Shown: positions 30,193 to 38,126 of the stretch, piece after piece
Layout: every line of letters begins with the position of its first letter
Position numbering within the stretch: position 1 is the first letter of the stretch
Assembly (NCBI GenBank): GCA_016705685.1
Contig: JADJLB010000010.1
Coordinates: 336,001-400,000 of the forward strand
Origin: Propionivibrio sp.
GTDB lineage: Bacteria; Pseudomonadota; Gammaproteobacteria; Burkholderiales; Rhodocyclaceae
Direction of reading: 5' to 3'
DNA length: 64,000 bases
Program-made: the position numbers and the translations under genes
The notes under the pieces: model-generated
What the model saw: only the letters and a program-made list of their open reading frames with translations
What the model was told of the DNA's origin: nothing
Databases searched by the model: none

Positions 30193-30354
30193 TGACCGTC
30201 CGATTTCTAACTTGTGCGGCAGCTTTCCCTATCACGCCAGTTCCGCTTTGAGTCGAATTGAGACCTTGGAACCGGGTTCTATATATTTCCGTCCGACTGC
30301 TCAACAGCATGCCATTGCAATGTTGATTGCAATATCACCGATGACTGAATCCTG

Positions 30355-31715
30355 ATGAATCTTGGTACCCCCCGCCCATCGACGTTGATCGCACCGAAGG
30401 CACTGTTAGCGAAATCACTGCAGGACTGGCTGGTGCACCTCGAAGGCCTCCATCCCAAAGGGCAGGCTGGAATCGAGCTCGGGTTGGAGCGGTCAACCGC
30501 GTCAAGGCAACGTTGCAGCAAACTCAGGACTGCCCGCTGATCGTCGTCGGCGGCACCAACGGCAAGGGCTCGACCTGCGCTTATCTGGAAGCCATCTATC
30601 GCTACGCCGGTTACCGAGTTGGATGCTATACCTCGCCGCATTTGCTGGACTATAACGAACGCATACGCGTCGACCAACGGCCGGTCGATGACGAAACGCT
30701 TTGTCAGGCTTTCGCCAGAGTCGAGGCGGCCAGACTCGCCGCCGGCAGCGTTGCGCTGACCTATTTCGAGTTTGGCACGCTGGCCGCCTGGGAAGTATTC
30801 GCCGCGTGCCAGGCCGAGGTCGTCATCCTCGAAGTGGGTCTGGGCGGGCGGCTCGACGCGGTCAATGTCTACGATGCCGATTGTGCAGTGGTGACGGGGA
30901 TTGCCCTGGATCACACCGCATGGCTAGGATCGACGCGCGAAGCCATCGGTTTTGAAAAAGCAGGAATCTTCCGCACCGGCGTGCCGGCAATCTGCAGCGA
31001 CCCCGAACCGCCGCAATCGCTGCTGGATCATGCGGCCGGAATTGGCGCCGATCTTCGCTTGCTCGGCCGCGATTTCGGCTATTTCGGCGACAAGGCGCAA
31101 TGGACGTTCTGATGCGCGACAGGCAGAGTCTGGACGAAGGCGCGGTGTTCCGCCGCGGCGGCCTGGGCCAACCCGGCGTTGCGCGGCGCCCGCCAGTTGC
31201 GCAATGCCTCGGCGGCGCTCGCCGTGTGCGAGGCGCTCAAGCAGGTGCTGCCGGTATCGATGCAGGCGATTCGACGCGGGCTCATTGAACTGGAGTTGCC
31301 GGGTCGTTTTCAGGTTTTGCCCGGGCGGCCAGCAGTGGTGCTCGATGTGGCACACAATCCGCAAGCACTGGCTGGTCTGGCGGACAACCTCGGCAACATG
31401 GGGTTTTTCGAGAAGACCATCGCCGTCGTCGGCATGCTCGCTGACAAGGATATCGCCGGCGCGCTGCAAGCTTTGCGCGGCAAGGTCGACGTCTGGCTGC
31501 TGACCGGACTGGAAGTGCCGCGCGGCGCGCCAGCGGGAACGCTGGCCGCCGTCGTAGCCGACAGCCAGCTGGGTGGCAGCGTCGCGTGCTTTGCCTCTCC
31601 GGAAGAAGCCTACGCCAGCGCCGCCAAGCAGGCCGGGGAAAATGATAGAATCCTCGTCTTTGGGTCGTTCCATACGGTGGCAGCCGTCATGCGCGCGCTG
31701 AAACTGCGCCGCTGA
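30355..31715 (+). CDS. folC: Bifunctional folylpolyglutamate/dihydrofolate synthase FolC (three frameshifts)
   Basis: Adds glutamate to dihydropteroate/tetrahydrofolate in folate synthesis. Visible motifs: LHPKGQAGIELGLER, the P-loop GGTNGKGSTCAYLEA, TSPHLLDYNERIR, EVGLGGRLDAVN, and the C-terminal VLDVAHNPQA. The frame is broken by a missing G near 30491, a missing G near 31110 and an extra G near 31166. Applying all three corrections gives 453 residues in one frame. All three changes lie in G runs. folC is essential in most bacteria, so sequence error is the simplest reading. It normally follows accD directly; here a 6-kb islet separates them. Confidence 0.88.
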
Positions 31716-31773
31716 TCAATCCAAGCTCGCTGGCTTACCATTCGAACCTGTTTACTCAACTCGTCAGAACACG

Positions 31774-32442
31774 ATGTCCGACTCCCCAGATGCCAATTTG
31801 CAGTTAAAAAAGCGGGCGCGCCGTCGCCTGGTCGGCGCAATTGCCTTTGCCGGCTTGGCCGCCGTGGTGTTGCCGATGATCATGGACGAAGAGCCGAAGC
31901 AGCAGATCCAGGACATCCAGATACGCATCCCCGGTCAGGATCAGACCCCGTTCAATCCCAAGGTCGGCAAACCGGCCACCTCGCCTGCAAGCAGCGATCG
32001 ATCGGCCGCATCGGGCAAGACAGAAACGGTACCCGCGCCACCGGTCCCCAATACAGCCAAGACGGTCGAAGCGCCGCCGTTGAACAAGGCGGGAGACAAG
32101 CCGCCTGAACCCGCGGGCAAAGCCGCCGCCAAAGAGCCTCTGCAAGCGGCAGCGAGTTCCGCCGGCAAGACGGAAGATGTTGTTTTAAGCGCCATCGCCA
32201 AGAGCACCGGCGGCCAGTACATCATTCTGATCGGTGCTTTTTCCAATCCGGCGAACGTCAAGCAATTGCAGACCAAAATCGGCGAACTGGGCGTCAAGGT
32301 GTTTACCGAGCCGCTGGATTCGCCCGGTGGAAAGAAGACACGCGTACGCGCCGGCCCCTTTGACAGCCGCGAAGCCGCCGACAAGGCGCTCGACAAGATG
32401 AAACGTATAGGCGTCAACGGGGTCATAGCTGCCAAACAATGA
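31774..32442 (+). CDS. SPOR-domain cell division protein (DedD-like)
   Basis: A 222-residue bitopic inner-membrane protein. A basic cytoplasmic start (KKRARRRLVG) precedes one TM at about 18-38, then a Pro/Ala/Lys-rich periplasmic linker. The C-terminal SPOR domain (GGQYIILIGAFSNPANVKQLQ to FDSREAADKALDKMK) binds denuded peptidoglycan at the septum. The frame is intact. The stop overlaps the cvpA start (ATGA). Its place between folC and cvpA matches dedD in many proteobacteria. Confidence 0.88.
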   Translation: MSDSPDANLQLKKRARRRLVGAIAFAGLAAVVLPMIMDEEPKQQIQDIQIRIPGQDQTPFNPKVGKPATSPASSDRSAASGKTETVPAPPVPNTAKTVEAPPLNKAGDKPPEPAGKAAAKEPLQAAASSAGKTEDVVLSAIAKSTGGQYIILIGAFSNPANVKQLQTKIGELGVKVFTEPLDSPGGKKTRVRAGPFDSREAADKALDKMKRIGVNGVIAAKQ

Positions 32443-32929
32443 CTGTTTTCGATTACGTTGTTATCACTCTGGTTGTGGCTTCCGCAGTACTGGGTCTTTG
32501 GCGTGGCGTAGTGGGCGAAATCATCGCGCTGGTGGCGTGGGTCTTGGCCTTCTTTGCCGCAAAGTGGTGGGGGACTGAGTTGGCTCAAACGTTCTTTTCC
32601 GGAATATCCGACCCCGCCGTGCGCATCTGTGCCGCCTGGGCAAGCGTATTCGTCGTTGTGCTGGTATTGATGGCGCTGTTGCGTCTGGCCATGCGGGGCT
32701 TGCTCAAGGCGCTGGGTCTGAGTCTCAGCGATCGCCTGCTGGGTATCGTTTTCGGCGTGGCACGCGGCCTGGTCATCGTTCTGGCGCTGGTTGCCGTTGG
32801 CGGATGACCCAGGTACCGAAAGAGAAATGGTGGACCGAGGCTTATCTTTCAGCACCCCTTGAGACGTCGGTGCTGGCCGGCAAGCCCTGGTTACCGCCGG
32901 ATGTGTCCAAACGTATTCGTTTCAGGTAG
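32439..32929 (+). CDS. cvpA: CvpA family membrane protein (one-base frameshift)
   Basis: Four-helix inner-membrane protein named for its role in colicin V production in E. coli and usually co-transcribed with purF. The sequence opens MTVFDYVVITLVVASAVLGLW and has hydrophobic helices to ARGLVIVLALVAVGG. There a missing G near 32803 causes an early stop. Restoring it gives GMTQVPKEKWWTEAYLSAPLE to KRIRFR with the stop at 32929, 163 residues, the family length. This is the last clear indel of the cluster; purF, starting nine bases later, is clean. Confidence 0.88.
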
Positions 32930-32937
32930 GGAATCTT

Positions 32938-34464
32938 ATGTGCGGTATTCTGGGGGTCGTTGCCACCTCGCCGGTAAATCAACTGCTCTATGACGGGTTG
33001 ATGGTGCTGCAACATCGCGGACAGGATGCTGCCGGCATCGCCACAGGAGAAAGCGACGCCTTCCACATGCACAAGGGCTCCGGCCTGGTGCGCGATGTTT
33101 TCCGCACGCGCAACATGCGGGCGCTGCCCGGCAATATGGGCATTGCGCATTGTCGCTATCCGACGGCCGGGTCGTCTTCGGACTCTGCCGAGTCGCAGCC
33201 GTTCTACGTGAATTCACCCTTCGGTCTGGTGCTGGCGCACAACGGCAACCTGACCAACACCGAGCAGTTGCAGGAAGAAATGTTCCGGCAGGATCTGCGT
33301 CACATCAACACCAATTCGGATTCCGAGGTTCTGCTCAACGTGCTGGCGCATGAACTGCAGGAATCGGCCAAGGGATTCCGTCTCGATCTGGACACCATTT
33401 TTGCTGCGGTTGCCGGCGTGCACCGGCGTTGCAAGGGCGCTTATGCCGTGGTGGTGCTGATCGCCGGCTATGGCCTGCTCGCCTTTCGCGACCCCTATGG
33501 CATACGTCCGCTGGTCATTGGCGTCAATGAAACGCCCAAGGGCGCCGAATATCTGCTGGCATCGGAGTCGGTAGCGCTCGATACGCTGGGATATCGCGTC
33601 TTGCGCGATGTCGCGCCGGGCGAAGCGGTATTCGTCGATATGGCGCATCAGATGCACCATCGGCAATGCGCCCACCACCCGGTGCTTTCGCCGTGCATTT
33701 TCGAGTATGTGTATCTGGCGCGCCCGGATTCGGTGATCGACGGTGTATCGGTCTACGAAACGCGCCTGCGCATGGGCGAACATCTGGCCGACAAGGTGGC
33801 CAGAGAGCTTCCCGTCGAAGATATCGACGTAGTCATCCCGATTCCCGATTCAAGCCGCCCGGCAGCCATGCAACTGGCGCAGCGCCTGGGCATTCCGTAT
33901 CGTGAAGGGTATGTCAAGAACCGCTACATCGGCCGTACCTTCATCATGCCCGGGCAATCGACCCGAAAAAATTCGGTGCGTCAGAAACTCAATACCGTGG
34001 GCCAGGAATTCAAAGGCAAACGCGTTCTGCTGGTCGACGATTCAATCGTCCGCGGCACGACCAGCCGCGAGATCGTCGAAATGGCTCGGGCAGCCGGAGC
34101 GCGCAAGGTGTATTTCGCTTCGGCGGCGCCACCGGTGCGCTTTCCGAATGTTTACGGTATCGATATGCCAACGCGCAGCGAACTCATCGCGACCGGCCGC
34201 ACCGACGCGGATATCTGTCTCGAAATCGGCGCCGATGCGCTCGTCTATCAGGATCTCGATGCGCTCAAAGCGTCGGTACGCGAACTGAAGCAAGGGCTGA
34301 GCAGCTTCGATTGCTCATGCTTTGACGGCCAGTATGTGACCGGCGATGTCACGGCCGAGTATCTTGATGCCATCGAACAGACGCGCGAGGGGAAAATCGC
34401 AGCGAGCCGGGTCGATGGCGGCGATTCGCGCCAGCTGCATCTCAACCTTAATTCAGGACGTTGA
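32938..34464 (+). CDS. purF: Amidophosphoribosyltransferase PurF
   Basis: First enzyme of purine synthesis, transferring the glutamine amide to PRPP. After Met1 removal Cys is the N-terminal nucleophile (MCGILGVV). The glutaminase part contains HRGQDAAGI and IAHCRYPTAGSSS; the PRTase part has the PRPP loop VLLVDDSIVRGTTS. 508 residues, intact. It follows cvpA and is followed four bases later by metZ, so one transcript is likely. Confidence 0.96.
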   Translation: MCGILGVVATSPVNQLLYDGLMVLQHRGQDAAGIATGESDAFHMHKGSGLVRDVFRTRNMRALPGNMGIAHCRYPTAGSSSDSAESQPFYVNSPFGLVLAHNGNLTNTEQLQEEMFRQDLRHINTNSDSEVLLNVLAHELQESAKGFRLDLDTIFAAVAGVHRRCKGAYAVVVLIAGYGLLAFRDPYGIRPLVIGVNETPKGAEYLLASESVALDTLGYRVLRDVAPGEAVFVDMAHQMHHRQCAHHPVLSPCIFEYVYLARPDSVIDGVSVYETRLRMGEHLADKVARELPVEDIDVVIPIPDSSRPAAMQLAQRLGIPYREGYVKNRYIGRTFIMPGQSTRKNSVRQKLNTVGQEFKGKRVLLVDDSIVRGTTSREIVEMARAAGARKVYFASAAPPVRFPNVYGIDMPTRSELIATGRTDADICLEIGADALVYQDLDALKASVRELKQGLSSFDCSCFDGQYVTGDVTAEYLDAIEQTREGKIAASRVDGGDSRQLHLNLNSGR

Positions 34465-34468
34465 ACCC

Positions 34469-35644
34469 ATGCCTCAGAAGTATCAGCTTGAAACTCTTTC
34501 GGTGCGCGCAGGACAGGCAAGAACCCAGTTCAACGAGCACTCCGAAGCGCTCTACCTGACCTCCAGCTATGTTTTTGACAACGCCGCACAGGCCGCCGCT
34601 CGCTTTTCCGGCGAAGAGGACGGGAACGTCTATTCGCGGTTCACCAATCCCACCGTGACCGCTTTTCAGGAACGACTGGCCGCACTTGAGGGCGCCGAGG
34701 CCTGTGTCGCCACGGCCTCGGGCATGTCGGCCATCCTCTCGCTGGTCATGGCCCTGTGCAGTGCCGGCGACCATATCGTCGCCTCGACGGGTTTGTTTGG
34801 CGCAACCCAGCAACTGCTGGGCAATATCATGACGCGTTTTGGCGTGCAAACCAGCTTCGTCTCGCAAACAAAAGTCGACACCTGGGAAGCGGCAATCCGC
34901 CCGGAGACCAAACTGTTTTTCCTCGAAACACCTTCCAATCCACTGACTGAAATTGCCGACATTTCGGCGCTGGTCGCCATCGCCCATGCACGAGGCATCC
35001 TCGTGGCCGTCGACAACTGCTTCTGCACACCGATCCTGCAGCGCCCGCTGGATCTGGGCGCCGATCTCGTCGTGCATTCGGCAACCAAATTTCTTGACGG
35101 TCAGGGACGGGTGCTCGGCGGAGCCGTCGCCGGGGAAAAGAAACTGACCGACGAAGTGCTGCGATTCCTGCGCACTGCCGGACCGACGCTGTCGGCCTTC
35201 AATGCCTGGGTCCTGCTCAAGGGATTGGAAACGCTCAAGATCAGGCTTGAAGCCCAGTCGAACAAAGCCTTGGAACTCGCCCGCTGGCTCGAATCGCACC
35301 CCAAGGTGGCACGGACCTATTATCCCGGACTCGAATCGCACCCGCAGTTTGAACTTGCCAAGCGCCAGCAGAAAAGCGGCGGCGCTATCGTTGCCTTTGA
35401 AGTCAAGGGTTCGCGTAGCGAGGCGTGGCGGGTTGTCGATAATTGCCGCCTGCTTTCGATCACGGCGAACCTCGGTGACACAAAAACGACGCTGACACAC
35501 CCGGCGACGACAACGCATGGTCGTATCACGCCCGAACAGCGTGCCGCAAGCGGGATCACCGAATCCTTGCTGCGCGTCGCCGTTGGACTGGAAGCGGTAG
35601 TCGATCTGCAAAATGATCTGGATGCCGGGTTGTCGCTGATTTAA
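34469..35644 (+). CDS. metZ: O-succinylhomoserine sulfhydrylase MetZ
   Basis: PLP enzyme of the Cys/Met metabolism family that makes homocysteine from O-succinylhomoserine and sulfide. 391 residues from the ATG at 34469 (MPQKYQLETLSVRAGQ); the longer frame to 34346 lies inside purF. Features: YSRFTNPTV, ASGMSAIL, VDNCFCTPILQ and the PLP lysine in SATKFLDGQGR. Family order purF-metZ is usual in betaproteobacteria. O-acetylhomoserine use cannot be excluded from sequence alone. Confidence 0.92.
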   Translation: MPQKYQLETLSVRAGQARTQFNEHSEALYLTSSYVFDNAAQAAARFSGEEDGNVYSRFTNPTVTAFQERLAALEGAEACVATASGMSAILSLVMALCSAGDHIVASTGLFGATQQLLGNIMTRFGVQTSFVSQTKVDTWEAAIRPETKLFFLETPSNPLTEIADISALVAIAHARGILVAVDNCFCTPILQRPLDLGADLVVHSATKFLDGQGRVLGGAVAGEKKLTDEVLRFLRTAGPTLSAFNAWVLLKGLETLKIRLEAQSNKALELARWLESHPKVARTYYPGLESHPQFELAKRQQKSGGAIVAFEVKGSRSEAWRVVDNCRLLSITANLGDTKTTLTHPATTTHGRITPEQRAASGITESLLRVAVGLEAVVDLQNDLDAGLSLI

Positions 35645-35672
35645 ACGGCATTGAAACTGGTCTCGGAAAACT

Positions 35673-35936
35673 TCAGTCTTCCCCTTCGGAAACCCCGAAC
35701 TCCCGATCAAGCGCGTTCATATATTTGACATAAATCCAGATGATGAACAAATAGATCAGCAGCGCCCCTTGAGACCCCATGTAAAAGCCAAACGGGATTC
35801 CAAACAAGGAAAACTTGCTCAGCTCGTGGGCGAAATAGCTGACGACAAAAGTCACCACAAACCAGAGGGCCAGGAGGATCCCGGTGATTCGCAACGTCCG
35901 TTTCCAGTACGCTTTGTGCCTTTGCGTTATGAGCAT
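35673..35936 (-). CDS. DUF4212 small subunit of sodium:solute symporter
   Basis: An 87-residue membrane protein with two TM helices (ITGILLALWFVVTFVVSYF; GALLIYLFIIWIYVKYMN). DUF4212 proteins pair with the VC_2705-type SSS permease, whose gene lies 19 bp downstream (35970-38018 reads toward this gene, in the same direction). The frame extends to a TTG at 35951, but the ATG at 35936 (MLITQRHKAYWKRTLRI) has the better spacing from GGATGA. Its stop is the last gene end of the acetate block. Confidence 0.88.
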   Translation of the reverse strand: MLITQRHKAYWKRTLRITGILLALWFVVTFVVSYFAHELSKFSLFGIPFGFYMGSQGALLIYLFIIWIYVKYMNALDREFGVSEGED

Positions 35937-35969
35937 CCGATGGTCATCCAAACGCGCGACGCGTCCCCT

Positions 35970-38018
35970 TCAGCGGTTGAATCCGGGGGAACGGACGCTT
36001 TCAATGAAGTTCTGTGTCTCTGATTTGGGTGGCTTCCCGATCAGGCTGACAACAATAATGGTTACAAACCCGGTGGCCACTCCCCAGATTCCGGCGGATG
36101 TTGACTCGATTCCCAGCCATGGCTCCATGCCTATGCCATGGATTCCAAGCCATGGTATGGAGTTGAACTGAACGCGCACCAGATAATATACCGTCACGAG
36201 CAAGCCAAGTGCCATACCACTGACAGCGCCCGTCTTGTTGGCGCCTTTCCAGAAGATACCAAGCACCAGCGCCGGGAAAAAGGCGGAAGCAGCCAGGGAG
36301 AACGCCCAGGCCACCAGCGAAAGTATGTCGGCGGGTCTTTGTGAGGCGACGATGGCCGCCAGCACCGCGGCAATAAGCAGCATCGTTTTGGAAACGACCA
36401 GACGCCATTCCGTTTTGGCATCGGGACGAAAAACCTTGTAGTACAGATCGTGCGAAAAAGCACCGGCGATGGTTAGCAACAAACCGTCTGCGGTGGACAA
36501 GGCGGCGGCCAGCGCTCCCGCCGCAACCAGCCCGGAAATCACGTAAGGCAAGCCGGCGATCTCGGGCAGCGCCAGAACAATTACATCGGGATTGAGGTTG
36601 AGTTCAGCGAACTGCAGTATCCCGTCATGGTTGATGTCCTCGATCGACACCAGCCCTATCCGGCTCCACGCACTAACCCAGTTAGGCAACTGCTCAATGC
36701 TCGAACCGACCAGATTCGAGTAAATCTCGTACTTGGCGAAAACGGCATAGGCGGGTGCGGTGATATAGAAGACCAGAATAAACAGCAGCGACCAAAATAC
36801 GGAACTGCGTGCCTCGCGAACACTGGGCGTTGTGTAATAGCGCATCAGGACGTGCGGCAATGCGGCCGTGCCGACCATCAGACAAAACACCAGGGTCACA
36901 AAATTGAGCCGCGCTGAATGATTGGCGGCCTTGTCTTTGTCCTTTTCCTTGTCCGGATACGGTGCGGCATGAGGAGTGAGTTCGGTACTCTGCCGGGTAG
37001 CCTGATGCAGCAATGAATCCCAGTAGTCGTAGGCGGCTGGAGTCGATTTTGGGAGTTCACGGCGCTGCCGCTCAAGCGCAAAAACTTCGCTGATATTCAC
37101 CTCGCCGTGCTTCAACTGGTCAATGCTTGTCGAGAGTCTTCGCCGTTCTTCGGCCAGCGAGTCGGGCAGGCCGTCAATCAGCGACTTCAGTGCATCGGCG
37201 CGCGCAAGGTACAGGTTCCGCGCGTTGATCTCGGCCGGGTCGCGCAAAATCTTGTCTTCAAGCCGTTCGATTTTCTGCATTACCTGGCCGTACATGATTT
37301 GAGGCACCGGCACGCCTGTGACCTTGTAGGAAAGGATTGCCACGGGCGCGGTATACGCGACGATCAGGACCATGTACTGCGCAACCTGAGTCCAGGTCAC
37401 GGCACGCATCCCACCGAGAAACGAGCAAATCAGAATTCCAGCCAGGCCGACGATGACTCCGATCTCGAATTGCAAGCCGACCAGGCGACTGGTGATCAGC
37501 CCCACACCGTAAATCTGTGCCACCACGTATACAAATGAAGTCAGCACCGTCGCAAACACGCCGAACAGGCGGGCCATGCTACCGCCATAGCGGGCACCCA
37601 GAAAATCCGGAATCGTATATTGCCCAAAACGTCGCAGGTAAGGCGCAAACAGGAGGGCGATCAACACGAATCCGCCTGTCCAGCCCATGACATACGCCAG
37701 GCCCTGGTACCCCGAAAGATAGAGCGTTCCCGCCAGGCCGATGAACGATGCGGCGCTCATCCAGTCGGCGCCGGTGGCCATGCCGTTGAACAGGGCTGGA
37801 ATTCTTCGGCCGGCGACGTAGTATTCGGCGACGTTGGACGTTCGCGCCATCACACCGATCGTGGCATACAGGCTAACGGTCAGAACTAGAAAGACATATC
37901 CGATCCAGCGCGCAGGCATTCCGTAGTGCTCAAGCACGCCCAGCGCCAGAATGAACAGCAAGAAGCACCCCGTGTAGAGTCCGTAGTACCGGCGAAGTTG
38001 TGCGGAGGGGTCAGTCAT
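35970..38018 (-). CDS. Sodium:solute symporter, acetate-permease-like (VC_2705 type)
   Basis: A 682-residue SSS-family permease with about 13 TM helices, likely an acetate or other short monocarboxylate importer working with the DUF4212 subunit. The core motifs are normal (GGMRAVTWTQVAQYMVL; ALSTADGLLLTIAGAFSHD). A hydrophilic, coiled-coil-rich insertion of about 130 residues (roughly 245-375, from MQKIERLEDKIL to DKEKDKDKAANHSARLN) enlarges one loop. A second loop has a D-x-N-x-D-G sequence (DINHDGILQFAELNLNPD) resembling an EF-hand calcium loop. Neighbouring acs and the DUF294 regulator support the acetate role. Confidence 0.88.
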   Translation of the reverse strand: MTDPSAQLRRYYGLYTGCFLLFILALGVLEHYGMPARWIGYVFLVLTVSLYATIGVMARTSNVAEYYVAGRRIPALFNGMATGADWMSAASFIGLAGTLYLSGYQGLAYVMGWTGGFVLIALLFAPYLRRFGQYTIPDFLGARYGGSMARLFGVFATVLTSFVYVVAQIYGVGLITSRLVGLQFEIGVIVGLAGILICSFLGGMRAVTWTQVAQYMVLIVAYTAPVAILSYKVTGVPVPQIMYGQVMQKIERLEDKILRDPAEINARNLYLARADALKSLIDGLPDSLAEERRRLSTSIDQLKHGEVNISEVFALERQRRELPKSTPAAYDYWDSLLHQATRQSTELTPHAAPYPDKEKDKDKAANHSARLNFVTLVFCLMVGTAALPHVLMRYYTTPSVREARSSVFWSLLFILVFYITAPAYAVFAKYEIYSNLVGSSIEQLPNWVSAWSRIGLVSIEDINHDGILQFAELNLNPDVIVLALPEIAGLPYVISGLVAAGALAAALSTADGLLLTIAGAFSHDLYYKVFRPDAKTEWRLVVSKTMLLIAAVLAAIVASQRPADILSLVAWAFSLAASAFFPALVLGIFWKGANKTGAVSGMALGLLVTVYYLVRVQFNSIPWLGIHGIGMEPWLGIESTSAGIWGVATGFVTIIVVSLIGKPPKSETQNFIESVRSPGFNR

Positions 38019-38126
38019 TTAGCCGGCGAGCCGTGTAAGCATTGGGATAAACTGCTCCTGCTGGCATGCGAAGAGGTCAGCCGTTCAATTTGTTTCGGCT
38101 GGAAAGCCTGCGGAACTTCGACAGGG

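Noticed and set aside
23377-30354. Integrase-borne genomic island with att sites
   Set aside because: No recombinase gene and no short att-like core were found; the only long repeat is the accD 3' segment.
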